Source: Pseudomonadota bacterium (GTDB lineage: Bacteria; Desulfobacterota; Binatia; Binatales; Binataceae). Taken from it: a stretch of 64,000 bases of DNA. The position numbers were made by a program, and so were the translations under genes. How positions within the stretch are numbered: position 1 is the first letter of the stretch; every line of letters begins with the position of its first letter. Below are positions 7,589 through 16,422 of the stretch, piece by piece. The notes beneath the pieces are model-generated. The model saw nothing but the letters and a program-made list of their open reading frames with translations, did no database searches and was not told the origin of the DNA. The DNA is taken from contig JAJPIF010000004.1 in assembly GCA_021324885.1 (NCBI GenBank), positions 62,001 to 126,000 of the forward strand, written 5' to 3'.

Positions 7589-9270
7589 GCCGCGCCGCGC
7601 AGGACGCGGCCTGGCATCGGACCGCCGGGGTCGAGCGTGTCCTTGCCGTGCTCGCGGATCGCCGTGCCGTTGACCATCACCATCTCGATTCCAACCGGCT
7701 CGGAGATCAGACGATCGGCGCCGCCGGGCAGATCGTTGACGCGGCGCAGCGGTCCCGCATTCACCGTGTTGGGATCGAACAGCACCAGGTCAGCAGGCGC
7801 GCCAACAGCGATCCGCCCGCGGTCGCGCAGGCCATAAACCGCGGCTGGCCGCGCCGTCATCATGCGTACCGCCTGCGGCAGCGTCAGCGTCCCTTTTTCG
7901 CGCACCCAATGACCCAATACATAGGTGTACGCGCAGGCATCGCAAAGCTGACTGGCGTGCGCGCCGGCGTCGCTCAGACCAAGCATCGCGTCGGGCTGAT
8001 TGAGCAGTTGCCCGACCTTTTCCTCGTCGTCGTTCAGGATCGTGATGCGGAACAGCGCGGTCAGCCGCGACGCGATCGACAGATCCAGCATCAGATCGAC
8101 CGGATGGACCCCGCGCTCACGGCTGACCTCCGCCACTGTTCGCTGCTCCAGTTGCGGCTCCGTGGGGCAGGTGTAGATCCAGGTCCGCTCCGGATTGAGC
8201 GCCCGGTTGATGGCGGCTTTGGGGCCGTCCACCAACTTTTTGTAGGCGAGGCGGAACTGCGGGTCGGCGTAAACGCGCATCTTTGAATCGACATCCAGCG
8301 CCTCGGAAACGGGCTTGAAGGTGCTGATATTCTCCAGCGGGAACGGTTCGCGGAAGTTGAACTCCATCACCAGCGGGCGGGCGGAAAACTGCGGCACCAG
8401 CGATACACCTTCGCGCTGCAGCTTCTCGATTCGCTCCAGATGGCCCAGCATCTTCGTCCAGTCTTCGCGTCCGGCCAGGAAGGAGAAGCTGATCGGGCGG
8501 CCGTTGCCGCGCGCGATCTGCTCGTACTCGTCATAAGAAAGCCCCTGGCCGGTGGCAACCTCGACCGTACCGCGGCGGCTTTCACCCAGCACCGAGGTCA
8601 GCGCCTTGATTTCCTCGATGGTGGCGACGCGGCTAGGCACCGGACGCCCCATGTAGCCGATATGGGCGAAGCCCTTGGAGGTGGCGAATCCCGCCGCGCC
8701 CGCCGCCATCGCCTCGCGCACCAGCTCGCGCATCGCCTTGATCTCGTCTTCGGTGGCCGTGCGATCGTACGCGTCCTCGCCCATCACGTACATCCGTATC
8801 GGAGTGTGCCCGACCAGCGCAGCGACGTTGATTCCGATGCCGCGTCGCTCTACCGCGTCGAGGTATTGCGGGAAGGTCTCGAACGGCCAGTCATATCCGA
8901 GTCCCAACTCCAGCGCCGTCAGGCTCATCCCTTCGACCTTCTCCAGCGTGCGCATGATCTGCCCGCGATGCTCGGGGCGGGTCGGCGCGACGCCGAAGCC
9001 GCAGTTGCCCATCACCACCGTGGTCACGCCATGCCAGGGCGAGACCGTGAGCATCCGATCCCACATCACCTGGGCGTCGTAATGGGTGTGGATATCGACG
9101 AAGCCGGGCGCGACGATCAGCCCGCTGGCGTCGATGGTGCGCGCAGCCGTGCCGTCGGCGTCGCCGACGGCAACCATGCGCCCGTCCTTGACCGCCACCG
9201 AGCCCTTGACGCCCGGACCTCCGCTGCCGTCGAGGATCAAGCCGCCTTCGATTTTTACGTCGTAGTCCAT
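7585..9270 (-). CDS. N-acyl-D-amino-acid deacylase-type amidohydrolase
   Basis: Metal-dependent hydrolase of the amidohydrolase-3 / D-aminoacylase family, 561 residues. It shows the N-terminal beta sandwich (IEGGLILDGSG), metal ligands HTHYD near residue 68, the GNCGFG Cys found in D-aminoacylases near residue 94, and SDAGAH near residue 440 with the conserved Asp, followed by the long PAAVYGLRDRGRI.VGAPADLVLFD closing segment. The ATG at 9270 has GGGAGG six bases upstream; a longer frame to 9438 has no support. The family also contains dihydropyrimidinase-like members, so the substrate is uncertain. It diverges from the fused CoA-transferase gene. Confidence 0.85.
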   Translation of the reverse strand: MDYDVKIEGGLILDGSGGPGVKGSVAVKDGRMVAVGDADGTAARTIDASGLIVAPGFVDIHTHYDAQVMWDRMLTVSPWHGVTTVVMGNCGFGVAPTRPEHRGQIMRTLEKVEGMSLTALELGLGYDWPFETFPQYLDAVERRGIGINVAALVGHTPIRMYVMGEDAYDRTATEDEIKAMRELVREAMAAGAAGFATSKGFAHIGYMGRPVPSRVATIEEIKALTSVLGESRRGTVEVATGQGLSYDEYEQIARGNGRPISFSFLAGREDWTKMLGHLERIEKLQREGVSLVPQFSARPLVMEFNFREPFPLENISTFKPVSEALDVDSKMRVYADPQFRLAYKKLVDGPKAAINRALNPERTWIYTCPTEPQLEQRTVAEVSRERGVHPVDLMLDLSIASRLTALFRITILNDDEEKVGQLLNQPDAMLGLSDAGAHASQLCDACAYTYVLGHWVREKGTLTLPQAVRMMTARPAAVYGLRDRGRIAVGAPADLVLFDPNTVNAGPLRRVNDLPGGADRLISEPVGIEMVMVNGTAIREHGKDTLDPGGPMPGRVLRGAA

Positions 9271-9458
9271 GATGTCCTCCCGCGACCGCGGTGAAAATCG
9301 CCCCGCCGTTGACCGGAATTTACACCGCTTGGCGGGCATATGCGCAAACGTTTTCGGACCCGTTTCGGATGATGAGCGAACGCTGGTATTGTCGCCGTTT
9401 TTTTGACAAAGAGAAACGACGGGGAGCGATCCCGGCAAAGCAACGCGTTTGAACAGAT

Positions 9459-11906
9459 ATGAAGCAGGACTCAGATTTGCTGGCGCTGCGTGGCGTTCGC
9501 GTCGTCGAATGCGGCGAAGGCGTTGCCGCGGCGTTCGCGGCTAAGCTGATGGCGCTGATGGGCGCCGACGTGATCAAGGTTGAGCCGCCGCAGGGTGACC
9601 TCGCGCGCCGGCGCGGTCCGTATTTCGGCGGCGTTACCGATCCCAACCTCAGCGGATTGTTCCTTTACCTCAACACCGACAAGCGCGGCGTCAGTCTGGA
9701 TTTGCGCGACGCTCGGCAACGCGCGCAGCTCGAGGGGCTGCTGGCGCGCGCGGACATCCTCGTCCACAACATCCCGCCTGCCGAGCGCGGCGCGACGGGC
9801 ATGGATAGCGCCGGCCTTTGCCAGGCGTATCCTCAGCTCGTCGTCGCGGCCATTTCGCCCTTCGGCGGCAGCGGTCCCTACGCGCAGCTCAAGGCATACG
9901 AAATCAACGCGGCGCACGCTTCCGCGATGCCTTCAACCGGACCGGGCGCGTCGCCTTTTCCCAACCGTCCGCCGCTCAAGCTGTTCGGCCATCAGGCGGA
10001 ATTCCAAACCGGCGTATATGCGGCGCTCACGGCGATGGCCGCGTACTTCCATCGAATCAGCAACGCAGCCGCAGGCCAGTCGATCGACATCTCGGAGCAG
10101 GAATGCCTGGCGGCGATGTCGGAATCGATCCTGATTCATTACACTTACACCGGCAAGCAGTCTTCGCGTCTGGGTAAGTACGGTTACGGTCCACGGGCGG
10201 TGCTCCCGTGCGCGGACGGCTGGATGCATATGAATTTTTTGGAAGACGCGCAGTGGGACCGCCTGATGGAACTGCTGGGCAATCCGGACTGGGGGCACGA
10301 AGAGATCTTCAAGGATCGCTATGCACGAGGCGCCCACGCCGACGCGATGGAACCGTTGCTGTCGGAGTTGACCCGTCAATGGAAAACCGCCGACCTGTTC
10401 ATGGCGGCTCAAGCCCGACGGATTCCGGTGGCGCCAATCCAGCGCGCGTCCGATGTCTATGGCGACCTCCAACTGCGCTCGCGCGAGTTCTTCGCGCCGA
10501 TGCCATTGCCGGCCGGGGTTACACGCGCCGTCGAAGCACCGACGATGCCCTTCAAGTCCAACGGCATGAGCTATCGGCTGCGGCGCGGCGCGCCGCGACT
10601 GGGCGAGCACAACCGGGAAGTCTTTTCAGAATCAAGTCCGGATCCTGCGCCGAACGCATCCGCAACCGCGCCTACAGCGCAGCCGTATGCAGGATCGGGA
10701 CCGTTAAGCGGCGTGCGCGTGCTTGATTTCAGTTGGGTCTGGGCAGGGCCGTTCTGCACTCTGCAACTCGCCTACCTGGGCGCCGAAGTGATTCGCATCG
10801 AGAGCTCCAAACGCCTGTGCGCCACCCGATGCCTGCCACCATACGTGGGCAATAAGCCGGGGCCCAATCGCGCCGGGCCCTACAATCAGTGGAATCAGAA
10901 CAAGCTGAGCATCGAGCTTAACCTGGCGCGCAGAGAGGCGGTCGAGATCGCCTGCGAGCTGGCGCGCCATTGCGATGTCGCAGTCGAAAACTTTGGCGTC
11001 GGCGTGATCGACCGGATGGGACTTGGGTATGACGTGCTGAGCCGCTACAAGCCCGACCTGATCATGATTTCGATGTCCGGCTACGGCCGCACCGGTCCGT
11101 ATTCGCGATTCGTCAATTACGGACCGCAACTGGGCGCGCAGGCAGGGCTGCTATCGGTGACGGGATACCCGGGCGATCGCCCGCGCGAAGCCGCGGTGGC
11201 TTACAGCGATCCGGCCAGCGGATTGTTCGCCGCCCACCTGATCGTCGCTGCCCTGATCCACAAGCGCCGCACCGGCCTTGGCCAATACATCGACCTGTCG
11301 ATGCTGGAAGTGCTTGAAATGTTTTTTCCTGAAATGCTGCTCCAGTACGCGATGACCGGACGCGACCCGGGCTTTGTGGGCAATCGCGACGCGCTGATGG
11401 CGCCCTGCAACTGCTACCAGGCGCTGGGCGGTCCCGAATCCTGGGTGACGATCGCGGTCGGCACCGAAGCCGAATGGCGCGCACTGTGCGAAGCGATGGG
11501 CCAGCCGGCCCTGGCGGATGACCCACGTTTCGCCGATGCCGCCGTCCGAAAACGCAACGAGGACGAACTGGACGCCATCATCTCCCAATGGACCTCGCGG
11601 CGCGATCGCTGGGAAATCACGCAATTACTGCAGCGCCACGGCGTTGCCGCCTTTCCCAGCTTCACCAGCAGGGATCTCGCCGACGATCCCCATCTGCGGG
11701 AGCGGGGCTTTCTGGTCGCCCTCGAGCACGCCGAAGGCGGGATGCTGACCGAACCCGGAATTCCCTGGCACATGTCCGGCACCCCCTGCCGGGTGCGCCG
11801 AGCCGCGCCGCCCCTTGGATGTGATACTGACGACGTATTAAGCCGGCTGCTCGGCTATTCGCCCGACAAGATAGCCGCTTTGCGCCGCGATGAAATAGTC
11901 ATTTGA
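9459..11906 (+). CDS. Tandem-fused CaiB/BaiF class III CoA-transferase
   Basis: Two full CoA-transferase domains in one 815-residue chain: residues about 10-400 (LRGVRVVECGEGVAAAFAAKLMALMGADVIKVE) and about 415-805 (SGVRVLDFSWVWAGPFCTLQLAYLGAEVIRIE). Single-domain members are about 400 residues and work as interlocked dimers, so this chain could fold as a pseudo-dimer. Class III enzymes move CoA between carboxylic acids using an active-site Asp. By hand alignment to formyl-CoA transferase, the equivalent position is Glu in both halves (Glu215 in GQSIDISEQE and Glu617 in GQYIDLSMLE). A linker rich in Pro/Ala/Ser joins the halves. It is followed 43 bases later by another CoA-transferase in the same direction. 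Confidence 0.9.
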   Translation: MKQDSDLLALRGVRVVECGEGVAAAFAAKLMALMGADVIKVEPPQGDLARRRGPYFGGVTDPNLSGLFLYLNTDKRGVSLDLRDARQRAQLEGLLARADILVHNIPPAERGATGMDSAGLCQAYPQLVVAAISPFGGSGPYAQLKAYEINAAHASAMPSTGPGASPFPNRPPLKLFGHQAEFQTGVYAALTAMAAYFHRISNAAAGQSIDISEQECLAAMSESILIHYTYTGKQSSRLGKYGYGPRAVLPCADGWMHMNFLEDAQWDRLMELLGNPDWGHEEIFKDRYARGAHADAMEPLLSELTRQWKTADLFMAAQARRIPVAPIQRASDVYGDLQLRSREFFAPMPLPAGVTRAVEAPTMPFKSNGMSYRLRRGAPRLGEHNREVFSESSPDPAPNASATAPTAQPYAGSGPLSGVRVLDFSWVWAGPFCTLQLAYLGAEVIRIESSKRLCATRCLPPYVGNKPGPNRAGPYNQWNQNKLSIELNLARREAVEIACELARHCDVAVENFGVGVIDRMGLGYDVLSRYKPDLIMISMSGYGRTGPYSRFVNYGPQLGAQAGLLSVTGYPGDRPREAAVAYSDPASGLFAAHLIVAALIHKRRTGLGQYIDLSMLEVLEMFFPEMLLQYAMTGRDPGFVGNRDALMAPCNCYQALGGPESWVTIAVGTEAEWRALCEAMGQPALADDPRFADAAVRKRNEDELDAIISQWTSRRDRWEITQLLQRHGVAAFPSFTSRDLADDPHLRERGFLVALEHAEGGMLTEPGIPWHMSGTPCRVRRAAPPLGCDTDDVLSRLLGYSPDKIAALRRDEIVI

Positions 11907-11949
11907 GCTGGTAGGCAACTTTGCGCTGGTGAGCAACAAGGAGAAACTC

Positions 11950-13194
11950 ATGCCCGAACAACAGCATATACTCAGTGGTTATAAAGTTCTGGACATGACC
12001 CAGTTTATCGCCGGACCTACGCTCACCCGGCTGCTGGCCCAGACCGGCGCCGAGGTAATCAAGGTCGAACAGACTCCTTATGGCGATCCGACCCGCGTCG
12101 CACCGATTTACAAGGACGGACACAGCACCTATTTCAGCCAGCACAACCGCGGCAAGAAGAGTTTGTGCGTCAATGCGAAAGATCCCGAAGGCAACAAGAT
12201 CATCAAGGAATTGATCCGGCACGTTGATATTCTGGCGGAGAATTTCACGCCCGGCGTGATGGCCAAGCTCGGGCTCGATTACGATCACGTCCGCGAAATC
12301 AACCCGCGCATTATAATGTGCTCGATTTCGACCTTCGGCCAGAGCGGCCCGCTGGCGTTCAAGCCGGGCTTCGATCCGATTGGTGGATGCTACGCAGGTA
12401 TCGTTTCGATGGTCGGTGAGCCCGACGGACCGCCATATCCGCTGCGCACCGCGATGGGTGACGTGATGACGGCGGTGCACGCGTATGGCGCGATCGGTTA
12501 CGCCTTGCTGCATCGCGAGCGCACCGGACGCGGCCAGTTCCTGGAGGTGACGCTGCTCGATTCCTATTTCCATTGCCATGAGGAAAGCGTGGTATTAGCC
12601 AGCTCCAGTCATGGCGAAATCAAGCCGCGCCGCGCCGGCCTCCATCATGAAACGCATTGTCCGGTTGGCATTTTCAAGGGCAGGGAACATTATATTTTTA
12701 TCATCGCGATAACGCTGGAGCAGTGGAAAGCGCTGTGCCGGGCGATGGGCAAGCCGGAACTGGGCGAGGACCCGCGCTTCAAAACCGAACCTGGCCGCGT
12801 CGCGCACAAGCAGTTGATCATCGACATGATCCAGGAGTGGCTGGCGTCGATGCCCAGCGACGAGGCGGCAATCGCCGCGATGGAAGCCAATCACGTGCCG
12901 GTGGCGCCGGTGCTGTCGGTGGAAGAGGCGATCGACCATCCGCATCTGCGCCAGCGCGGCACTGTGCGAACTATCTCCGATCCATTGTTGGGGGAATACC
13001 AGGTGCCTGGGTTTCCCTTCCGCTTCTCCGATTTCCCCAATGAGCTGACACTGGAAACACCAACGCTGGGACAGCACAACGCGGAGATCCTGCAGAGCTA
13101 CCTGGGCTACACCCCGGACAGGATTGCCGAACTGGAAAGGGCTGGTGTTTTGTGCCGGTACAGGCAGAAACAGGATTCTTATGCGCAGCGCTGA
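11950..13194 (+). CDS. CaiB/BaiF class III CoA-transferase
   Basis: Single-domain CoA-transferase of 414 residues. It begins with GYKVLDMTQFIAGPTLTRLLAQTGAEVIKVEQ, contains the GDPTR and HNRGKKSLCVN segments of the Rossmann-like domain, and keeps the catalytic Asp204 (GQFLEVTLLD). The C-terminus has the usual VPVAPVLSVEEAIDHPHLRQRG and GQHNAEIL.GY segments. The ATG at 11950 has AAGGAG seven bases upstream and is preferred to the GTG at 11929. Probably one transcript with the fused CoA-transferase before it. It differs from both halves of that protein, so it is not a recent copy. The acyl substrate is unknown. Confidence 0.9.
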   Translation: MPEQQHILSGYKVLDMTQFIAGPTLTRLLAQTGAEVIKVEQTPYGDPTRVAPIYKDGHSTYFSQHNRGKKSLCVNAKDPEGNKIIKELIRHVDILAENFTPGVMAKLGLDYDHVREINPRIIMCSISTFGQSGPLAFKPGFDPIGGCYAGIVSMVGEPDGPPYPLRTAMGDVMTAVHAYGAIGYALLHRERTGRGQFLEVTLLDSYFHCHEESVVLASSSHGEIKPRRAGLHHETHCPVGIFKGREHYIFIIAITLEQWKALCRAMGKPELGEDPRFKTEPGRVAHKQLIIDMIQEWLASMPSDEAAIAAMEANHVPVAPVLSVEEAIDHPHLRQRGTVRTISDPLLGEYQVPGFPFRFSDFPNELTLETPTLGQHNAEILQSYLGYTPDRIAELERAGVLCRYRQKQDSYAQR

Positions 13195-13231
13195 AAAAAC
13201 AGCGCCTGCGCGTTGAGGCCCATCACCTTAA

Positions 13232-13253
13232 TCATCCCCCGATCGGGGGATGA
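13232..13253. terminator. Perfect 22-base palindrome between convergent genes
   Basis: The arms TCATCCCCC and GGGGGATGA meet around a central GATC, making an uninterrupted palindrome. It lies 38 bases after the CoA-transferase stop and 80 bases from the stop of the opposing EthD gene. As RNA it would form a GC-rich hairpin in both directions; AAAA follows on the plus strand, giving a T-run for the minus-strand transcript. A protein-binding site is the alternative. Confidence 0.5.
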
Positions 13254-13333
13254 AAAGGCGGGGCTATTCTCCTGTTATTTATTTTTGGCGGAAATCGGCG
13301 ACTCTTTCTCAGAAGGAGAGATCGCAGCTGTTG

Positions 13334-14014
13334 TTACTTTGGCCGTTCTTCCACCGGCAGGATATGATGCTCCTGCACCCACATTTCGCAAAACGCCCCC
13401 ACGAACTTATCCACGTCCGGCATTGATTGGTTGATGAAGACGTCCGACACGGTGGCCTTTTCCGCGGCGGGACCGTCGTCGAAATAGATATGCGCGACGC
13501 CGTCCCATCGCGGCTCAGCCCACTCGTAGGCTTCATCTACCGTGGAACACTGAACATACCGGCGGAGTCCCGGAATTTTCAGCGCAATCGGCGCGTGGAC
13601 CTCTTTCCAGTAACGGCGGAAATCGTCGCGCAACAGCGTCGGCTTGCGCTTGATCAGAAAAACGCCCTTGACCATACCGCGCTTCTTCTCGCCGTCGAGG
13701 ATTACGTCATCGGTTGTGGTCAGGATGTCGATTCGTCGATGGTCGATAAATACAGCTTCGTCCTTGATCGCCAATTCATGGGTAAAATGGCGCCGCTGTT
13801 CGAGCATCCCTTCAAGGTTGTCGTACCAGGCTTCCGTCACGCCGTCGAAAGGCGCATTACCGCGGGGCACGGCCACTCGATGTCCCTGGATATAGCGGCG
13901 CAGATTCAGAATTGGCGTCGGGCTGGCTTTGACATGGCGCCGGCGCCAGTAGGTATAGAACTCTTCCAATGTCATGTGCGGTTGCTTGCACAGAAAATAA
14001 TGGTGATGAACCAT
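13334..14014 (-). CDS. EthD domain-containing protein (two repeats)
   Basis: Protein of 226 residues made of two dimeric alpha-beta-barrel (EthD) repeats: HYFLCKQPHMTLEEFYTYWRRRHV at the start and VFLIKRKPTLLRDDFRRYWKEVHAP near residue 118. EthD proteins are small accessory or enzymatic proteins first described with an ether-degrading P450 system, and many lie in catabolic operons; the exact function is unknown. The ATG at 14014 has AAAGGA eight bases upstream; a longer frame to 14080 lacks support. It diverges from the SDR and P450 genes, and two inverted repeats lie between, so all three may share a regulator. Confidence 0.8.
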   Translation of the reverse strand: MVHHHYFLCKQPHMTLEEFYTYWRRRHVKASPTPILNLRRYIQGHRVAVPRGNAPFDGVTEAWYDNLEGMLEQRRHFTHELAIKDEAVFIDHRRIDILTTTDDVILDGEKKRGMVKGVFLIKRKPTLLRDDFRRYWKEVHAPIALKIPGLRRYVQCSTVDEAYEWAEPRWDGVAHIYFDDGPAAEKATVSDVFINQSMPDVDKFVGAFCEMWVQEHHILPVEERPK

Positions 14015-14064
14015 CGAAGCGTCCTTTCCGTCAGCTTCAAGGCGCGGCGGCAGCCCGACCGGCG

Positions 14065-14081
14065 CTTGATCTTGTATCAAG
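14065..14081. promoter_or_regulatory. Inverted repeat, possible operator
   Basis: CTTGAT and ATCAAG arms separated by CTTGT form a perfect 6-base inverted repeat in the 216-base divergent region between the EthD gene and the SDR-P450 genes. Size and position suit a TetR- or MarR-type regulator; no regulator gene is adjacent. Confidence 0.35.
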
Positions 14082-14123
14082 GTCTTACATTCAACGCTGT
14101 GGGTGCAAGGCCGCGGGTTGCAC

Positions 14124-14138
14124 TTAACGGTACGTTAA
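14124..14138. promoter_or_regulatory. Inverted repeat TTAACG-GTA-CGTTAA, possible operator
   Basis: A perfect 6-base inverted repeat with a 3-base spacer, about 92 bases before the SDR start. The AT-rich ends and central ACG/CGT are typical of operators bound by TetR-family repressors in fatty-acid and xenobiotic catabolism. It stands out against the GC-rich surroundings. Confidence 0.4.
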
Positions 14139-14230
14139 TATCCGGCGGCGTACGCGCGTTCTTGGTCGCGGCGGCCCTTTCGTGGTAACGCTAAACTCGT
14201 AACTTTGAGTTCTCCAGGGAGAATTACCGG

Positions 14231-15016
14231 ATGGCGGAGCTTTTCTCGGTTCAAGGCAAAGTCGCACTGGTGACCGGCGCGAGCAAGGAGATGGGCCGCG
14301 AGGTCGCTTACACGCTGGCCCGATACGGCGCCGATGTCGCGCTGACCGCCCGCAATGTCCAGCAGTTGGAAGAAGGCGCAGAGCATATCAGGTCGATGGG
14401 CCGCAAGGCCGTGGCAATCGCCGCCGATCTCACCAGAATTTCCGAGATTCCCACCATCGTCAGCCGCACCGTGGAAGCATTGGGCGGCCTCGATATCCTG
14501 GTCAACGTTGCCGGCGGCGGCGATTACTCCAACTATGGCTGGGCGCTGCGGATGACCGAGCAGATGTGGGACAACATGTTCAATCTGAACCTCAAGGGCC
14601 CGATGTTCCTGTGTCAGGCAGCCGCCAGAGTGATGAAGGAGCGCGGGGGCGGCTCGATCATCAATATCTCCTCAGGTGCCGGCAGCGGTCCGTCCCCGCG
14701 CATGAGCAACTATGGCGCGGCCAAGGCGGGACTCGATAATCTATCGGAGACTCTGGCCCAGGAATGGGCGCAGTTCCGTATCCGCGTCAACGTCGTGGTC
14801 TCGGGTCTGGTCGATACCACCAATGCTCGAACCTCCACCTTCGCAACGCCCGAACGCGAGGCGATGCTGCTCAAGCAGATGCCGTTGGGACGTATCGGTC
14901 TGCCCAGGGACATCGCGGCGGCGGTGCTTTACCTGGCCTCACCGGCCGGCGAATGGGTGACCGGAATCAAGTTGCCGGTCAACGGCGGCGCCACCCGCCT
15001 GCGCCCCTTCGGCTAA
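14231..15016 (+). CDS. SDR family oxidoreductase with atypical GASKEMG cofactor loop
   Basis: Short-chain dehydrogenase of 261 residues. Catalytic Ser in NISSGAG, and YGAAK at about residues 158-162. The cofactor loop reads TGASKEMG instead of the usual TGxxxGIG, so the second glycine is replaced by Glu. ALTARN at the end of the second strand suggests NADP. The gene has a GGGAG site before the ATG. It is followed 43 bases later by a cytochrome P450 in the same direction, suggesting an alcohol made by the P450 is oxidised further. A paralogue with the same loop is at 23541. Confidence 0.87.
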   Translation: MAELFSVQGKVALVTGASKEMGREVAYTLARYGADVALTARNVQQLEEGAEHIRSMGRKAVAIAADLTRISEIPTIVSRTVEALGGLDILVNVAGGGDYSNYGWALRMTEQMWDNMFNLNLKGPMFLCQAAARVMKERGGGSIINISSGAGSGPSPRMSNYGAAKAGLDNLSETLAQEWAQFRIRVNVVVSGLVDTTNARTSTFATPEREAMLLKQMPLGRIGLPRDIAAAVLYLASPAGEWVTGIKLPVNGGATRLRPFG

Positions 15017-15059
15017 ACCCAATCGGAACGAACTTGTCCTTTCAATGGGGAGGCGCGCC

Positions 15060-16283
15060 ATGACCCTCGAAGAAATCGATCTCACCAACGCTGATTTCTT
15101 TCTCACCGGCGACCCGCATGAAGCCTGGACCGTCATGCGGGCGCAGGATCCCGTGCATTGGGACGAAAAGCGACCCGGCCGCGGATACTGGTCGCTGACC
15201 CGCTATAACGAAGCTCGCGCCGTCTATCTCGACGCTGAAACCTTCAGCAACGAGCATGGCCAGATTCTCACCTTCGGCGACGATGAATGGATCGGCAATC
15301 GCCAGATGATGCTGCTGCTCGATCCACCACAGCATACGCGGATGCGCCTGATAATCAGCAAACGCTTCACGCCGCGCGCGGTCGCTCCCGAGGAAGCCCA
15401 TATCCGGGAAATCGCGGCCAAAGTGATTGACGCGGTCGCGGAGAAGGGAGAGTGCGATTTCGTGACCGACGTTGCGGCCCGAATCCCTACCGCGATCATC
15501 TGCGAGATGATGGGGGTACCGCGCCAGGACCAGGACATGATGTTCGAACTGGGCAGTATGGCGATCGGCTCCAACGATCCGGAGTACCAGGTGGACGGCG
15601 ACCGCCAAAGGACCGGCGAAATGGCACAGGAGGGCGTGTTCGCCTATTTTGTCAAACTGCTCGAGGAGCGCCGGCGCAATCCTGGAACCGACCTGGTCAG
15701 CGCGCTGGTCCATGGCCAGATGGACGGCCGCAACCTCACCGACATGGAAGTGCTGTTCAACTGCTTTTTGCTGATCCTGGGCGGCCAGGAAACCACGCGT
15801 AACACGCTCTCGGGCGGGATGCTGGCCCTGATCGAGAACCCGGATCAATGGGAGCGGCTGGACCGCGCCAACGGAGACCCGGCATTGATGCGGACCACCG
15901 TCGAGGAGTTCCTGCGCTGGACCTCGCCGATCACTCATGTCATGCGCACGGCGATGCGCGACGCGGAGATTGGCGGACGCCGGATCAGGGCTGGAGACAA
16001 GGTCGTGATCTGGAATGCGTCGGCCAATCGTGACGAACAGGTGTTTCCCGATCCATTCAGGTTCGATATAGGGCGGTGGCCAAACGAGCACCTGGCCTTC
16101 GGCTACGGGGAGCATTTTTGCCTGGGAGCGCATCTGGCGCGTCTGGAGTTACGGGTGATGATCGGCGAGGTGACCCGGCGCATGCGCGACATGCGCCTGA
16201 CCGCCCCGATCCAGCGTCTGCGCTCCAACTCCCACGCCGGGATCAAGCACATGCCGGTGCGTTTCACGCCCCGCCCCGCCTGA
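15060..16283 (+). CDS. Cytochrome P450
   Basis: Soluble bacterial P450 monooxygenase of 407 residues. Motifs: I-helix oxygen-binding LGGQETTRN around residues 241-249, EEFLRW as the ExxR pair around residue 283, and the heme-binding loop FGYGEHFCLGAHLARLE around residues 345-361 with the Cys thiolate ligand. It has no membrane anchor and needs separate ferredoxin partners, which are not in the window. GGGGAGG lies six bases before the ATG at 15060. SDR and EthD neighbours fit hydroxylation of a hydrophobic substrate; the substrate is not identifiable by eye. Confidence 0.93.
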   Translation: MTLEEIDLTNADFFLTGDPHEAWTVMRAQDPVHWDEKRPGRGYWSLTRYNEARAVYLDAETFSNEHGQILTFGDDEWIGNRQMMLLLDPPQHTRMRLIISKRFTPRAVAPEEAHIREIAAKVIDAVAEKGECDFVTDVAARIPTAIICEMMGVPRQDQDMMFELGSMAIGSNDPEYQVDGDRQRTGEMAQEGVFAYFVKLLEERRRNPGTDLVSALVHGQMDGRNLTDMEVLFNCFLLILGGQETTRNTLSGGMLALIENPDQWERLDRANGDPALMRTTVEEFLRWTSPITHVMRTAMRDAEIGGRRIRAGDKVVIWNASANRDEQVFPDPFRFDIGRWPNEHLAFGYGEHFCLGAHLARLELRVMIGEVTRRMRDMRLTAPIQRLRSNSHAGIKHMPVRFTPRPA

Positions 16284-16362
16284 ACGCGCCGTAGGCCAGG
16301 CCGCGACCTGTTTTGCAGAAGTTCTGCCGGCATTGAGATCGGCCGCCGCCTTGAATTAATAA

Positions 16363-16391
16363 TTGACCTCGGCGCAGCACAGCCGTAGCTT
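16363..16391 (+). promoter_or_regulatory. Possible sigma-70 promoter for the SnoaL gene
   Basis: TTGACC and TAGCTT are separated by 17 bases and end 31 bases before the ATG at 16423. The -35 element is good, the -10 element only partly matches. It lies in an AT-richer patch after the P450 gene. Confidence 0.35.
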
Positions 16392-16422
16392 GAAAGCCAA
16401 ACCACGAGGGTGAGTTCAAGTC

